Of a DNA stretch of 64,000 bases, positions 25,565 to 36,000 are shown piece after piece. Source of the DNA: Leptolyngbya sp. Cla-17. GTDB lineage: Bacteria; Cyanobacteriota; Cyanobacteriia; Leptolyngbyales; Leptolyngbyaceae. The number at the start of each line of letters is the position of its first letter. Position 1 is the first letter of the stretch. The notes under the pieces were generated by a model that searched no databases, was not told where the DNA came from, and saw only the letters and a list, made by a program, of their open reading frames with translations. The DNA lies in NCBI RefSeq assembly GCF_016807185.1, contig NZ_JAEVYN010000003.1, positions 124,001-188,000 of the forward strand, in the 5' to 3' direction. Position numbers and translations under genes: made by a program.

Positions 25565-26059
25565 TCACCCATGCAGTGGACAAGGACGGGACTCACACAA
25601 CTCCGGGTCAAGCCGCATTTGACTGGCAAACTTCTTAATGCCGTACCGCTCCTCTAATACACTCAGCATCTTGCCCACGTACTGGTGAACTTGACTCGGC
25701 ACCATACCCGCACAATGCACCGCAGGAACGATCGCCACCTTCTCCTGTCCCTGCTAAATCTCTGCTGAGATCGCATGAACAGGCGTGTCCGCTCCGGCTT
25801 TGCGATACACCACCAGCACGCCAAACACCAATTGACTCAGGGGCTCAAACTCCACTGAAATCTGCTCTAATTCCCCTTCTTTGCGCTTGCGGCTGCGAGT
25901 CTGATTAATGCGATCGCGATTTCTGGCATACGACCTGCGACTATAGCAAACCGCCGGATTCCAGTAGTGATCGCCTTCTGCCCCATGCAACGCCTGTGCC
26001 TGCTCCGCTGACAACGTCGCACACTTACGGCATTTGTCTGGTAAGGCTCTTTTAGACAT
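25565..26059 (-). pseudogene. Conserved Cys-containing cyanobacterial protein with in-frame TAG
   Basis: The frame starts at ATG 26059 (MSKRALPDKCRKCATLSAEQAQALHG) and continues as a single reading of 165 codons to the TGA at 25565 except for one TAG at 25754-25756. The sequence after it, QGQEKVAIVPAVHCAGMVPSQVHQYVGKML...CESRPCPLHG, is coherent and ends naturally, so TAG probably replaced TGG (Trp). CxxC and a late C-rich end suggest metal binding. It may be a recent nonsense mutation or a base-call error. The start overlaps the DUF4058 stop by one base (TAATG). Confidence 0.7.
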
Positions 26060-26856
26060 TACACCTCGGTTCTTAACGGAGCGAGTAAGGCATCGACCCA
26101 CGCTAAATCGTCTGCTGTTAGCACGGGTTTGGGAGGAAGTTCACGATAGTCGATCGACAAGTAATAAAACGCCTCGTCGTAGATGTCACGCAGGGCAGCC
26201 GCTAAATCCAGTGGCGCATCAGCATCCGGGAGACGTAGCGGCACGGGCATAATCGGTAAAGGCTCTTGCAGCGAGATCGGCCACACCTCAACTTCCTGCG
26301 CCCCAGCACGGGTGAGCGTCACTAGATAAGCCACTGGCGGCAATCGCGGGTGAGCAAATGGACGAGTGCCGTGCCGCAGCAAGTCAATCTCAATCAAATG
26401 CACATTGGCGTTGTAGAGCCGCTGTCGCTTTTGGCGATAGGGGGTAATTCCTGGCTCTCGCTTACTCACAGGGGAAAGGATTTCAATGCTCGTCACCAGC
26501 GTATTACTGGCAGTATCCCGAATCTCAACGCTGGTGATCCGAACTTCAACGGGTGGCATCAGCGGCAAGGTCAGCGGCGCTGGAGTAACCAAGAGGTTGC
26601 CACTCTCTATCGATAAGGGTGAACGCATTGGGGATGAGACTGATTTCTGGCGCAGCACGTCCACATCAGGATAGAGAATGCCAATTTCACTTTCGGGAGC
26701 CGTGTCTTGCACTAAATAGACCTCCAGCCGCACGGTGTAGCCCGGTTGGATTTTAGGAGCAAGCTGCTGTCGAATTTTGCTGGCTAATGCATTGTGGACA
26801 TCGACCCACAGATATCCTTCTAAATAGGGATCCACCCCAGGAAACGGTGACGGCAT
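26059..26856 (-). CDS. DUF4058-family protein
   Basis: About 265 residues. The start MPSPFPGVDPYLEGYLWVDVHNALA is the family signature and sets the start codon at 26856 (an upstream frame extension to 26889 is not native). EIRDTASNTLVTSIEILSPVSKREPG...YRQKRQRLYNANVHLIEIDLLRHG resembles a PD-(D/E)xK-nuclease-like core, as does the related Uma2 family (family-level knowledge); whether it cuts DNA is unknown. It is first in a three-gene minus-strand operon with 1-base overlap to the next frame. Confidence 0.85.
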   Translation of the reverse strand: MPSPFPGVDPYLEGYLWVDVHNALASKIRQQLAPKIQPGYTVRLEVYLVQDTAPESEIGILYPDVDVLRQKSVSSPMRSPLSIESGNLLVTPAPLTLPLMPPVEVRITSVEIRDTASNTLVTSIEILSPVSKREPGITPYRQKRQRLYNANVHLIEIDLLRHGTRPFAHPRLPPVAYLVTLTRAGAQEVEVWPISLQEPLPIMPVPLRLPDADAPLDLAAALRDIYDEAFYYLSIDYRELPPKPVLTADDLAWVDALLAPLRTEV

Positions 26857-26889
26857 CTCAAGACTCCCGAATAGGCAGTATGAGAGCAT

Positions 26890-27339
26890 TATAGTTTCTA
26901 ATCTCAGCTCAAAATCCTAACCTTGTCTAAGCCTTATCATATTCCAGATAATGGTTACTACTCAAGGGTTTGAGCAGTACTGCTTAAATCATATATTCCC
27001 TGAAACCCCTACGGGGAGAGAGTTACAGCTTAATGTCTCACTTTTTTACCCGTATGTTGACTCGACCCCTATAGGCACTATTTTTGTTTGAAACAGGGTG
27101 ATGGCTAAACGTATGATTGAATCGACTCCTATAACGGGCGTTTTCACACTTCGTCCGTCAGATTTAGTGTGTCAATCAAATGACCCCAAAAGAGACATTC
27201 AGAAAGGCGATCGCCACTTGGAGTTTCAGCCCTAAAACTCTCTAAAACAGCTTGTCAATCTATCTATCAAAATTGAACCGATGAGACGAGTTTTGATGCA
27301 GTTATAGGAAAAGTAGGGTCGAGTAGAGAGGGTTCGATC
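26890..27339. other. Gene-free stretch upstream of IS
   Basis: No convincing gene. Three short GC-rich hairpin words (CCCCTACGGGG at 27006-27016, CCCCTATAGG, CTCCTATAACGGG) recur at uneven distances, too irregular for CRISPR repeats. AT-rich flanks follow. Confidence 0.35.
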
Positions 27340-28234
27340 GTGCGTTAAATTTCTGTGGGTTCGGATAAAGTAGAAAATAGTTACTTTATTGCTCAACCTA
27401 TGGAATGCCCGTTGTGTGGACATTTGAAGGTTCATAAACACGGTAAGATGACCAGTGGAGTCCAACGGTACTTTTGCCCCGGTTGCCGCCAAACCTTCAA
27501 CGAACGCTTTGATACCCTCTACTACCATCGTCACATCAGCCCAGAGCAAATCCGCCAAGTTCTACAGGCTCACAGGGAAGACAGCAGTCTGCGAGGCATT
27601 AGTCGCACTAGCGGACTGGCATACAATACCGTCGTCAGTCTCGTTCGGGCTGCTAGTCAAAGAGCACAACAGGTACATAATGCCTAGGTGCAAACGGTTC
27701 AAACCCAAGAGGTATCGGCTGATGAGATGGGGTCATTTGTGCAAAAAAACAGAAGCAATGCTCCCCCGGTGAATTAGAAGTGGGTGATTGCTGGATTGCG
27801 TTGAGTTTAGCCAATTGCAGTGGATTGATTCTAGCGGCATGAGTAGGAAAACATACTGATGAACTGATTGAGGCGTTGATTGTGACCACTCAAGGGAAAA
27901 CCGATTGTAAACGCTGGAACAGTGACGATTGGGGTGGGTATGAGCGGGTGCTACCCCCTGAGATCCGGCACTACATCGGCAAGGACAGCACACAGCGATT
28001 GGAGCGCACCAACGGCATTGTCAGGCAACAGACGGGCAAGTGGCATCGAAGGCAGAATAAGTTTGGCAAGGTGTGGGAGCAATCGAAGGTCACGACGCGA
28101 TTGGTTGTGAGCTATTTCAATTGGATTTGGCAGCACAGTCGTTTCAAGACCACCGCTGCTCAACGAGCAAATTTAGCTGATCGCTGTTGGAGTTGGCACG
28201 ATATTGCAATTTACCCCACACTTATTTGACGCAC
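27340..28234 (+). mobile_element. IS1-like element with decayed transposase
   Basis: Imperfect ends match: GTGCGTTAAATTTCTGTGGG at 27340 and, inverted, GTGCGTCAAATAAGTGTGGG ending at 28234. Inside, 27400-27687 is an InsA-like zinc-finger/HTH frame (MECPLCGHLKVHKHGKM...GISRTSGLAYNTVVSLV), stopping at HNA. The InsB-like part is broken by several stops and frameshifts, with recognisable pieces (CKRWNSDDWGGYERVLPPEIRHYIGKD and QRLERTNGIVRQQTGKWHRR, frame 27876-28229). The related fragment at 12438-12866 shares its outer end. No clear target duplication. Confidence 0.75.
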
Positions 28235-28399
28235 AATCCAATCCATTAATTTAATGCACTACCGACAACTTTACAGACCTGAAGTATCACAACTTTTGTC
28301 ACGAACCGTTTCAACCTCACAATTTATCAGCGTAAGAGAAACTTTCTGCATGATCAGTTTATTTACCACGCATAATTCTGTATGATAAGAATGTAAACC

Positions 28400-28747
28400 A
28401 TGCAGAATTTCATGATTAGCTCATTCCTAGAAGCAGAGCGAGGACGACTGCTTACTCTCATTGTTCAGATTCGAGGGGGTGGAGCCGTTGCTCCTGCTTA
28501 CTGCTGGCTAACAGAAACCAGTTCAACCAAAGGAGCTAAGACATATACCTATGCCGTGTTGGTCACCCAAAAGTCCGATCGCAAGCCAAAGAGTCAATCG
28601 CTTGGCAGACCTGGCAGTCAGAAGCATCGACACTGGAAAGACGCAATTGCTCGTAGGGAAGCGATCGCTGAACTTGAGCAGCAATTATCAATGCTTCAAG
28701 CATTGATGGAACGGCAGATAAAAAACAGTAGTCTTTTCAACCACTAG
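28400..28747 (+). CDS. Small hypothetical protein with C-terminal coiled coil
   Basis: 115 residues, basic in the middle (KSDRKPKSQSLGRPGSQKHRHWKD) with a predicted C-terminal coiled coil (AIAELEQQLSMLQALMERQI). No family recognised. It lies next to the replication-type genes and convergently overlaps the XRE-protein gene by 11 bases. The start is the ATG at 28400; an in-frame ATG at 28412 (MISSF) is possible. Expression is uncertain. Confidence 0.5.
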   Translation: MQNFMISSFLEAERGRLLTLIVQIRGGGAVAPAYCWLTETSSTKGAKTYTYAVLVTQKSDRKPKSQSLGRPGSQKHRHWKDAIARREAIAELEQQLSMLQALMERQIKNSSLFNH

Positions 28748-30317
28748 TTGCTAATACAGATAGGATGGCAGATTGATCCTGGGGCTGAATGTTACGTTTT
28801 CCTGTTTCAACCATTTTGACCCAACTTAAACTGCGCCCAATTTGGTCAGCCAAGTATGCCTGACTCCATCCCTTTGTTATCCGCAACTGCTTCAGTTGTT
28901 CTCCTGATTGAATTTCTTTGGGTAGTTTCGGGGGTGTTATTGCCATACCACCCTGAGATGTTTTAGCAGTGCTTATAGTAGGCAGCCTTGTTTCTGTTCG
29001 ACGCCGAGCTTCTTCAAGAGCATCCAATCTATCTGAAATTGCTTTGGGGGGTTGCACATACAAACGACCATTGAGAAATAGTGCAAAGCTACCCCTTTCT
29101 CTGCGTGTACGGTCCGTCAAACGAGTTCCGGTTGGAGCTAAGGCATCTTTTGCCCAAAACTCAAGTGCAGTATCAGGATCGTCCGGAATTTCATTAAACA
29201 AACTTGATTTTCCTGTGTCCACCCAATAAGACATGGGATAAGTTTGGGGGTCAGGAGTAATTGACCAGCCTTTCTCAATCAGAGCCTTGAGGGTTTTTAT
29301 CCAGGAGTCAACCAATTTGGCACGAGGTTTTGATTTAGCGATCGCATCTTGTAAAGCCTTTTCCCCAAAGGCAATTTTCAATAACAACTCAACCGTGAGG
29401 GGACTGCTGCGATTAATCTTAGTTTTAAACAGCAACCAGGTCATTAATCGGGCTGCACCCTCGTAATGATGGTAGGTTGCCATAATATCGAGGATTAGTT
29501 CTTTGGAGAGCACACAATACTCGTAATACCCCTTCTTCTGCCGTCGATTTTCTTCATTTAGGAAGTATTTAGCCCACATCCCACAACGAATATTGAGTGT
29601 GAAACCGATTAACTCTCCTTGTTCATTCGTCAAGTTATTCTGAAAATGTAAGATAGGTTCTGCAATTTCCCATAAAAAAGTGCGGCTAACATTAATTGTT
29701 GGAATGCGTCCAAGTTCGGGGTAAGAAACGTAAACTAACAAATGACAAGGCTGTTTAGCTAGCTTCAGCATCAAATCTAGCTTCTGCTGTTTAGTCAACT
29801 TCTTGTTCTTGTGTAGTCCTAGATATTGCTCAAGCTGAGTATCATTGATCGTAAAAACTTCTTCCCACGGACGATCTAATTGAGTTGCGTGGGCAGCATA
29901 AATGAGATGCAGGCAGGCAGCACGGAGATCAAATTGCTCAATTAAAGCGATCGCTAGATCACGTTCCAGCACTGATGGGTCGCTGGAAAATAAGTCATCT
30001 GTCAGCCAAAACGAAATAAAGCCTTTGCCTTTTGCAACAGGGGATTTGTAATAAGCTTCGCCATCATCAGCGGTCATCCAGGGCAAATCATTTCCCTGAG
30101 TTAGAATGTTTGCCCCTTCCCAAATTACTCGACTTGAAGCAGCGTATTCCGCTTGTGTTGCAAACAAACTGGGACTCGACACAGGACGTTGTTCCAAAGA
30201 GTTATTCCCTAACTGTTCTGTTCTTACCTTACGAGAACGAACGCCTTTCTGGGAGTCGATTTCCTTATCATCAACTATTTCAACATTAACGGTGACGCTG
30301 GGAGAATTTGTAGACAT
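28737..30317 (-). CDS. Putative plasmid replication/partition protein with C-terminal XRE HTH
   Basis: 526 residues. The C-terminus (about 470-524) is a lambda-Cro/XRE helix-turn-helix: EQLKQLRITKGWSQAYLADQIGRSLSWVKMVETGKRNI. The central part has helical, winged-helix-like blocks (KKLTKQQKLDLMLKLAKQPCHLLVYV and YEYCVLSKELILDIMATYHHYEGAARLMTWLLF), such as occur in plasmid initiators, but I recognise no named family. It is transcribed away from the iteron array, which begins about 170 bases upstream of its start, a typical position for a protein that binds its own iterons. Rep, copy-control or partition role is inferred. Confidence 0.6.
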   Translation of the reverse strand: MSTNSPSVTVNVEIVDDKEIDSQKGVRSRKVRTEQLGNNSLEQRPVSSPSLFATQAEYAASSRVIWEGANILTQGNDLPWMTADDGEAYYKSPVAKGKGFISFWLTDDLFSSDPSVLERDLAIALIEQFDLRAACLHLIYAAHATQLDRPWEEVFTINDTQLEQYLGLHKNKKLTKQQKLDLMLKLAKQPCHLLVYVSYPELGRIPTINVSRTFLWEIAEPILHFQNNLTNEQGELIGFTLNIRCGMWAKYFLNEENRRQKKGYYEYCVLSKELILDIMATYHHYEGAARLMTWLLFKTKINRSSPLTVELLLKIAFGEKALQDAIAKSKPRAKLVDSWIKTLKALIEKGWSITPDPQTYPMSYWVDTGKSSLFNEIPDDPDTALEFWAKDALAPTGTRLTDRTRRERGSFALFLNGRLYVQPPKAISDRLDALEEARRRTETRLPTISTAKTSQGGMAITPPKLPKEIQSGEQLKQLRITKGWSQAYLADQIGRSLSWVKMVETGKRNIQPQDQSAILSVLATSG

Positions 30318-30487
30318 ATGCGAAGGCTAGTGCAGCAGGCTTGCAGTTGTTGACTGCGAAGATGCGGAGATCTTACCCTGGATAAATTATTTTGGCTTTA
30401 TTTCTAAATCTAGTTATGATGACCAACTTAATTCAGATCAGGAGATGATCCCTTTGAAATAAAGGCTTCAGCAAGTTTACACCTTTT

Positions 30488-30838
30488 GGTCACAATCCCC
30501 ACCTCTAGGGTTTGTAGTCACATTCTTAGCCTATTTTCTCTCTCTGTCCTGGGTTATTGGTCACACTATAGTCACATCTCCCCCCTTTAGAGGTAGTGGT
30601 CACAGTACAGTTACAGTTTCTCTATCCTGGGTTATTGGTCACACCATAGTCACATCTCCCCCCTTTAGAGGTAGTGGTCACAGTACAGTTACAGTTTCTC
30701 TATCCTGGGTTATTGGTCACACCATAGTCACATCTCCCCCCTTTAGAGGTAGTGGTCACAGTACAGTTACAGTTTCTCTATCCTGGGTTATTGGTCACAC
30801 CATAGTCACATCTCCCCCCTTTAGAGATAGTGGTCACA
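30488..30838. repeat. 78-bp tandem repeats with GGTCACA iterons (probable replication origin)
   Basis: A 78-bp unit starting TCCTGGGTTATTGGTCACAC repeats at 30547, 30625, 30703 and 30781 (last copy partial), with nearly identical sequence. Each unit contains three copies of TRGTCACA-type words (GGTCACAC, AGTCACAT, GGTCACAG). Degenerate GGTCACA and AGTCACA words continue upstream to 30488. The array sits between divergent replication-type genes, as in iteron-controlled plasmid origins. 30318-30487 and 30839-31095 contain no gene; an extra AGTCACAAG and TTGATC-rich stretch lies at 31030-31090. Confidence 0.8.
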
Positions 30839-31095
30839 AAGCCGTTTATTGGCTTGTAGACAAGGCTTTGATATGTCTATGCTCATTCAAGATGGGGGTC
30901 ATGTTTCCCCCCTCATGGGGAGAAGTCTCCCCTCACAAGGAACAAAGGTTCTACTCAATTGGTACAAAAGTCACTTTTTGATTGCTGAGATCCCTACAAC
31001 GTATAGCTTTCAGAACTTGCTGTTTTTCTGATCAATTTGATCAGTTTGATCCTAGATAGTCACAAGTGTCCTTTGGATCAATTGATACGCTCTGA

Positions 31096-33042
31096 TTGCA
31101 AACTATATTTGTATTGATCTTGAAAGCCTCTTCTCTGGCTGCTTCTCCTCAAGTAGGTTTTCAGTACCTCCTTAACTCAGACCACTTTCTCGCTCTCTTT
31201 CCACACCGATTTGACTACATCTGGGCAGAATACTCGAATCCTGGTGAGAAGGTGGAGTGGAGAACGGAGAGTCGCCATCTTTTGAGCGATCGCCTGATTC
31301 AACAAGGCTCTTACCTTTACGGCGTTCGGTTTGGGGCAGAGACAAACTACTGTCTGCTCGACATCGATATTGGTAGTCTGTATCACCCAAAGCAAGATCC
31401 TTTTGCAATCTCGCGCATTCTTGCAGCATTGGAACCGCTGGGCTTGGTAAGTCATGTAGCTTGTACTTCCAGCTATAGCGGCGGACTGCATTTGTATTTC
31501 CCTTTTCAGCAGGCTCAAAACTCCTGGAAGTTAGCAATCACGGTTTCCACTTTGCTTGAAAATGCTGGCTTCAAAATTAAGCCAGGACAACTGGAAGTTT
31601 TTCCAGATCCAAAACCCTACAACGTTAATGGTAAACCCAGTCTCTTTAATGCTCATCGTTTTCCCCTACAGATTAGTTCTTATTTAGTGGATCAAGATTT
31701 CCAACCTTTTTGGGGTACTCAACAAAGTTTTGTGCAGCAGTGGCAAATTGTTCAGGCACGCAATGATGTTGAGGCTTTGGTTATTCGTCGTATCTTAAAA
31801 CAAGCAAAACGCCATCAATATGCTGTTTCAACTAAGGCAGAGAAATTTATTAATGATCTGAATGCTGAAATTGAACTGGGTTGGACTGATTTTGGACAAA
31901 CGAATTATCTGCTAGGTCGGATTGCAATGCGAGAGTATATCTTCCGTCATGTCCTAACGGGTGGTAAACCTCTGGTTGGTGATGCATTAGTTAATGCGAT
32001 TGTCGATATCGCTCGATCGCTCCCCGATTATTCTGAATATTGCCGTCACTGCCATGAAATTGAACACCGAGCGCAGGAGTGGGCACGATGTATTGAGAAC
32101 AGTCGTTACTTTCACTATGGGGATGCAGTAGGTAAGTTCAAAGCTAAATCAGATGACATCAAGTTGAATAATCCAGATCTTGATTTGGCGATCGCTAAGG
32201 CTCCAACCTGGAATCAGCAGCAATCAGAATCAGCCAGAGATCGAATTAGGCGAGCGATCGCTGAGTTGTTAGACCAAGACGCATTACCTGCCAATGCCAC
32301 TTCACGATTTCATGCGCTGGTCAACTATGGTATCGGGGGTGGGACTTTATACAATCATCGTGATTTGTGGCATCCTAATCACCTGGTCATTTCTCTAGAA
32401 CCTGTGGAAAACCCCCCGTACCCCCCGACTTCAAATACGAACAGAGCAGGGGATTGCTTTGAGGAAGCATCCCCTGCTCATAGTTCTACAAGCTTATTCC
32501 CTAGTACAGGCAGTAATCATCTTACTGACAAGGGTTCTAGCGATCTAGAACTTCAAAATAATGAGCCAGGTCGTAATTCCTTCCTCGCTCAAGCTCCTTC
32601 CAATGATGCTTCAGCTTTATCCCAGGACACTAGTTATGTTCAGCAAGTGCTATTTGAGATCAAAGCCTCACAGGAGGCACGGCTAGCCGCCGTTCAAATG
32701 GCTTACGAACAGCAACAGCAAATTAAGCGACAGGCTTCTGAATCAAGGCATGTTGCTCGAATGCAGCAATTTCTGGATTCTGGTGATCCAATTTTGATGG
32801 CGGAAGCGATCGCTTGGGCACAGGTCAATCCTGGTGTGTTGGATACGAGCCTTACCGTGCGATCGTCTCCCTCTGGAGATTTGATGTTTCCAGGCATTCA
32901 CTCCACTACCACAATGAGTTTGAGTGATTCAAGTGAACGACCTGAAAGCTTTCCGCCTTGTCAAATTCAAACCACTGGCTCATCCACGGATAGAGATGCC
33001 GTTGTGTCTCCTGGTTCGGGAGTTGGCTTACTGGCTGACTAA
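31096..33042 (+). CDS. AEP-type primase-polymerase-like replication protein
   Basis: About 648 residues. The N-terminal third has the archaeo-eukaryotic primase motifs: CLLDIDIGS (DxD metal motif I, about 92-96), SSYSGGLHLYFPF (motif II, SGGxH) and LEVFPDPK (motif III). The rest is helical, with a Cys/His patch (YCRHCHEIEHRAQEW) and a long low-complexity Ser/Thr-rich linker, then a Gln-rich helix. It would prime and/or extend DNA during plasmid replication. The start is uncertain: TTG 31096 is the first codon, with no ribosome site. It begins about 260 bases from the iterons; its 3' end overlaps the CyRepA1-type gene by 15 bases. Confidence 0.75.
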   Translation: MQTIFVLILKASSLAASPQVGFQYLLNSDHFLALFPHRFDYIWAEYSNPGEKVEWRTESRHLLSDRLIQQGSYLYGVRFGAETNYCLLDIDIGSLYHPKQDPFAISRILAALEPLGLVSHVACTSSYSGGLHLYFPFQQAQNSWKLAITVSTLLENAGFKIKPGQLEVFPDPKPYNVNGKPSLFNAHRFPLQISSYLVDQDFQPFWGTQQSFVQQWQIVQARNDVEALVIRRILKQAKRHQYAVSTKAEKFINDLNAEIELGWTDFGQTNYLLGRIAMREYIFRHVLTGGKPLVGDALVNAIVDIARSLPDYSEYCRHCHEIEHRAQEWARCIENSRYFHYGDAVGKFKAKSDDIKLNNPDLDLAIAKAPTWNQQQSESARDRIRRAIAELLDQDALPANATSRFHALVNYGIGGGTLYNHRDLWHPNHLVISLEPVENPPYPPTSNTNRAGDCFEEASPAHSSTSLFPSTGSNHLTDKGSSDLELQNNEPGRNSFLAQAPSNDASALSQDTSYVQQVLFEIKASQEARLAAVQMAYEQQQQIKRQASESRHVARMQQFLDSGDPILMAEAIAWAQVNPGVLDTSLTVRSSPSGDLMFPGIHSTTTMSLSDSSERPESFPPCQIQTTGSSTDRDAVVSPGSGVGLLAD

Positions 33043-36000
33043 AACGGGTGAGTCAACGTAATCACCACCCTTCCCATAACCCTGTAAGGCTGTGTTGAAT
33101 TCTTCCTCCATCGGGGGTTCCTGGAAACTTAAGTTACCCTTGGATGCTGGATCACCCGTGCTGTCTTTAAACTCAAAACCAGCGGGTGATCCAGCCAATG
33201 TTTCTTTTGTATTTGTGGAAGAAGATTGTTGAATTTGTTGGCGTTTCGCCTGCCGTCGCTGAAGCACTGCCCACACGCGGCTCCAATGATCCTGGTGAAG
33301 TTGGTAGACTCGCAATTTTTCACCTTCATATCCTGCAACAGAGCGAGACCAGCAAGCCTGTTCAACTTTTACGCCTAATTGAGCCAGAAGTTGATGAACG
33401 ACTTGAGTGTCGCTCATCTTGTCAGAAATCGTCAGGTGCAGAGCGACTTTGATCTGTTTGGCGAAGGCTCTTGCTTTTGCTGCGTAAGAGGTCAAGTCGT
33501 ATTGAGTCCATGTCCACCCAGCCCGTAGCTTTGCCAGCAACTCATCTATCCTGATCGCAGATCGGATGGCTCGCCGTAACTCCGCGTTGGAAATATCCCA
33601 GGGGCAGTAGCTCTGGTTCCAGGTTGCCTGTTTCTCAAGGGAACGGGCAACTTGGTCAATGGCAAGCCCTGGAAACAACTGTGCTTCCAGGCTAAGTAAT
33701 TCCGCTCTGCGTCTACCCTCGTTATCCCAAAGTACATCCTCAACGGTAATCAAATCAAGTGCGTAAAACTCTTTGAGGTAATACTTGGAAATGGCTAACG
33801 ACTCTTCTGGGCTGAGTCCTTCTTTCTGCTCCAATGCTGACACCTCTGTATAGGTGAGATCCTCGATCGTAACCAACGCTTCAGCATCAATTTCCCGAAT
33901 TTCCTGTTTGGCTGTTGCCAGCAAGAGTTTTACAGCAGGATCAGAAGTTCGATCCTCAACACTGACTTGATTTCCCTCAAACTGAAGTCGAACCAGCAAT
34001 GCAGTTCGGAGATTGTACATCGCAAAATTTTGGTCGGCTGAAATTCGACAGTAGAGGTTTAGATGGGGATCGTTCTGCCAATCGTACTGCGTTAAATCTC
34101 CTGCTAAATCTTCCCGCAGACCAGAGCGAATCAGCCGAACCGTCGCCGTTGTTTTTTGTTGTAAATGACGTTTGATTTCTAGTTGGCTAGTGGATCGACT
34201 CACCTTTGAAAAGTTTGTTCCTTTTTGAGCACACCAAACCACTCGTTCCACTGGCTCCCGCACTCTTCCTAATGCCTGAGCCATGTCCGCATCGGTGCTT
34301 GAGACTCCCGTGAAGATGCCGTACACGGCTGCAATCACGTCTTTTGTTTCGATGCTGACTCCGGTTGCGACTGACGGAGAACAAATAATGACATCGTACT
34401 CATGGCGCTCTAAAACAGTATCTGGTGTTTGAATGAACTCCCGTTCACACTCTCCCCCACTGGTTTCGGAATTGACTAACAACAACCGCTTTTCGGGGTG
34501 ATGTTGATCAAGCAGTCGAGCGATCGCCTTACTGGTTCCCTTACTATCCGTTGCAACAAACACTGCGTTGCCGGGAGCAAGAGCTTTCACGGCAGCCATG
34601 ATTTCACCCACGATCGTCGTGCGGTCCGAAGCCTGGAGAAAACGCACGGAATAACCTTCGGCTTGATAGGCATTTTGAATCAGGAATACGGACTCGTCAA
34701 TGTTTCGTAAGGAGTTGAGATAACTCAGGGTGGCGTTATCCAGGTCCGCATCTGCGACAATGACTCGACGAGCGGCTTGAACTAATTCCCGAAATCGTGC
34801 CAATAGTGCTGGGCGTTTGCCATCTCTGGCACAAGTGCTGGATGTCAGCAGATGCCGGAGAACTTGAACCACTTCGTCCAGAATTAAATCACACCCAGCA
34901 AACTTGTTGGGATCGATTGACAGCAGTGAATCCACACATAACCCAATGCGGAGTGTGTAACCTGCCCCAGTGATGAATGCTCCATTGACCTTATCCAAAT
35001 CCCCTTTGTAGTCCAGCCCCAAGCGGGAACACAGGTTTCGCATCAGGGCGATTCTGTGTCCACCGGCTAGAACTTTTTCGTCTGCCTCTACCAACGAATG
35101 AATGTATTTGGTTTTGCCAGTTCCTTTTGGACTGGCGATCGCGATGATGCCACATTCGGGAAGATTATTGAGCTGTAGAGCTGATAGGTCTGCCGTAGTG
35201 AGCCGAATCGAAGCTGGATAAGTCAGTCGGCGCTCTAATCGTTGCCAAATTTGCCAGTGTTCCAGTGCGATCGCTTCTGAGTAGGCAGCATTCCACTCTG
35301 CGACTCCACAATTGGCAGTCAAATCGTCCACGCCTTTCCCTTGCTGGTGATCCCATGAGGTGACCTTAACCAGACAGCCTGATTGCAGCAATAATCCACC
35401 GAATCGGTAAAGGGCTACGGCGACTCGGCGTTTAGCGGAGTCCTTTGAATCCTGGTCAAATGCAAAAATGAATTGTCTTCCGGGTGTAGCAAAACTGGCA
35501 ACATCTGGAACTAATACCCTTGTGTCTCCTGGTTGTCTGGAATACCCTCCATTCACTCCATACAGCGCCAAAGGCACATATCCTGCACTCAATAGAGACA
35601 ACCCCTTCTTGCCGCCTTCAGTTGGCACCATTGGAATTTCTGGATGGGCTTCAACCCAATCCCAGAATGAACCTTCCAGAGGAACTTGAATGCCATAGCG
35701 CTGGCTAATTCGTTGGCGAATTTCAGCCGGAACAGCAGGCATGTAAACTCTTGAGCCATTGCCAACTGGTGTTTCGTATTTGCGAGGTTTCTGCTTTTTA
35801 GAGTCAATTACTGGCTGACTCAGTTTTGCCTGCCAGCAGGAGCCATCCTCGTTGAGCAGCAAGACGGCACTCATTGTCTCTCGTGCTCGATGACCAAAGC
35901 GTGTGATGTGCCAATTTAGAGCTTCATGGATTGGGAAGCAAGGTTCTCCTCCAGGCAGTATTTCGGTGTCGCTGACAATCTGGGTTGCAACTTGATAGAG

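Noticed and set aside
26990..27170. Recurrent CCCCTAYRGG words suggesting CRISPR repeats
   Set aside because: Spacing and sequence are irregular and no fixed repeat length or cas gene is present.
30849..31031. 60-codon frame after the iterons
   Set aside because: No ribosome site and no recognisable similarity; lies in origin DNA.
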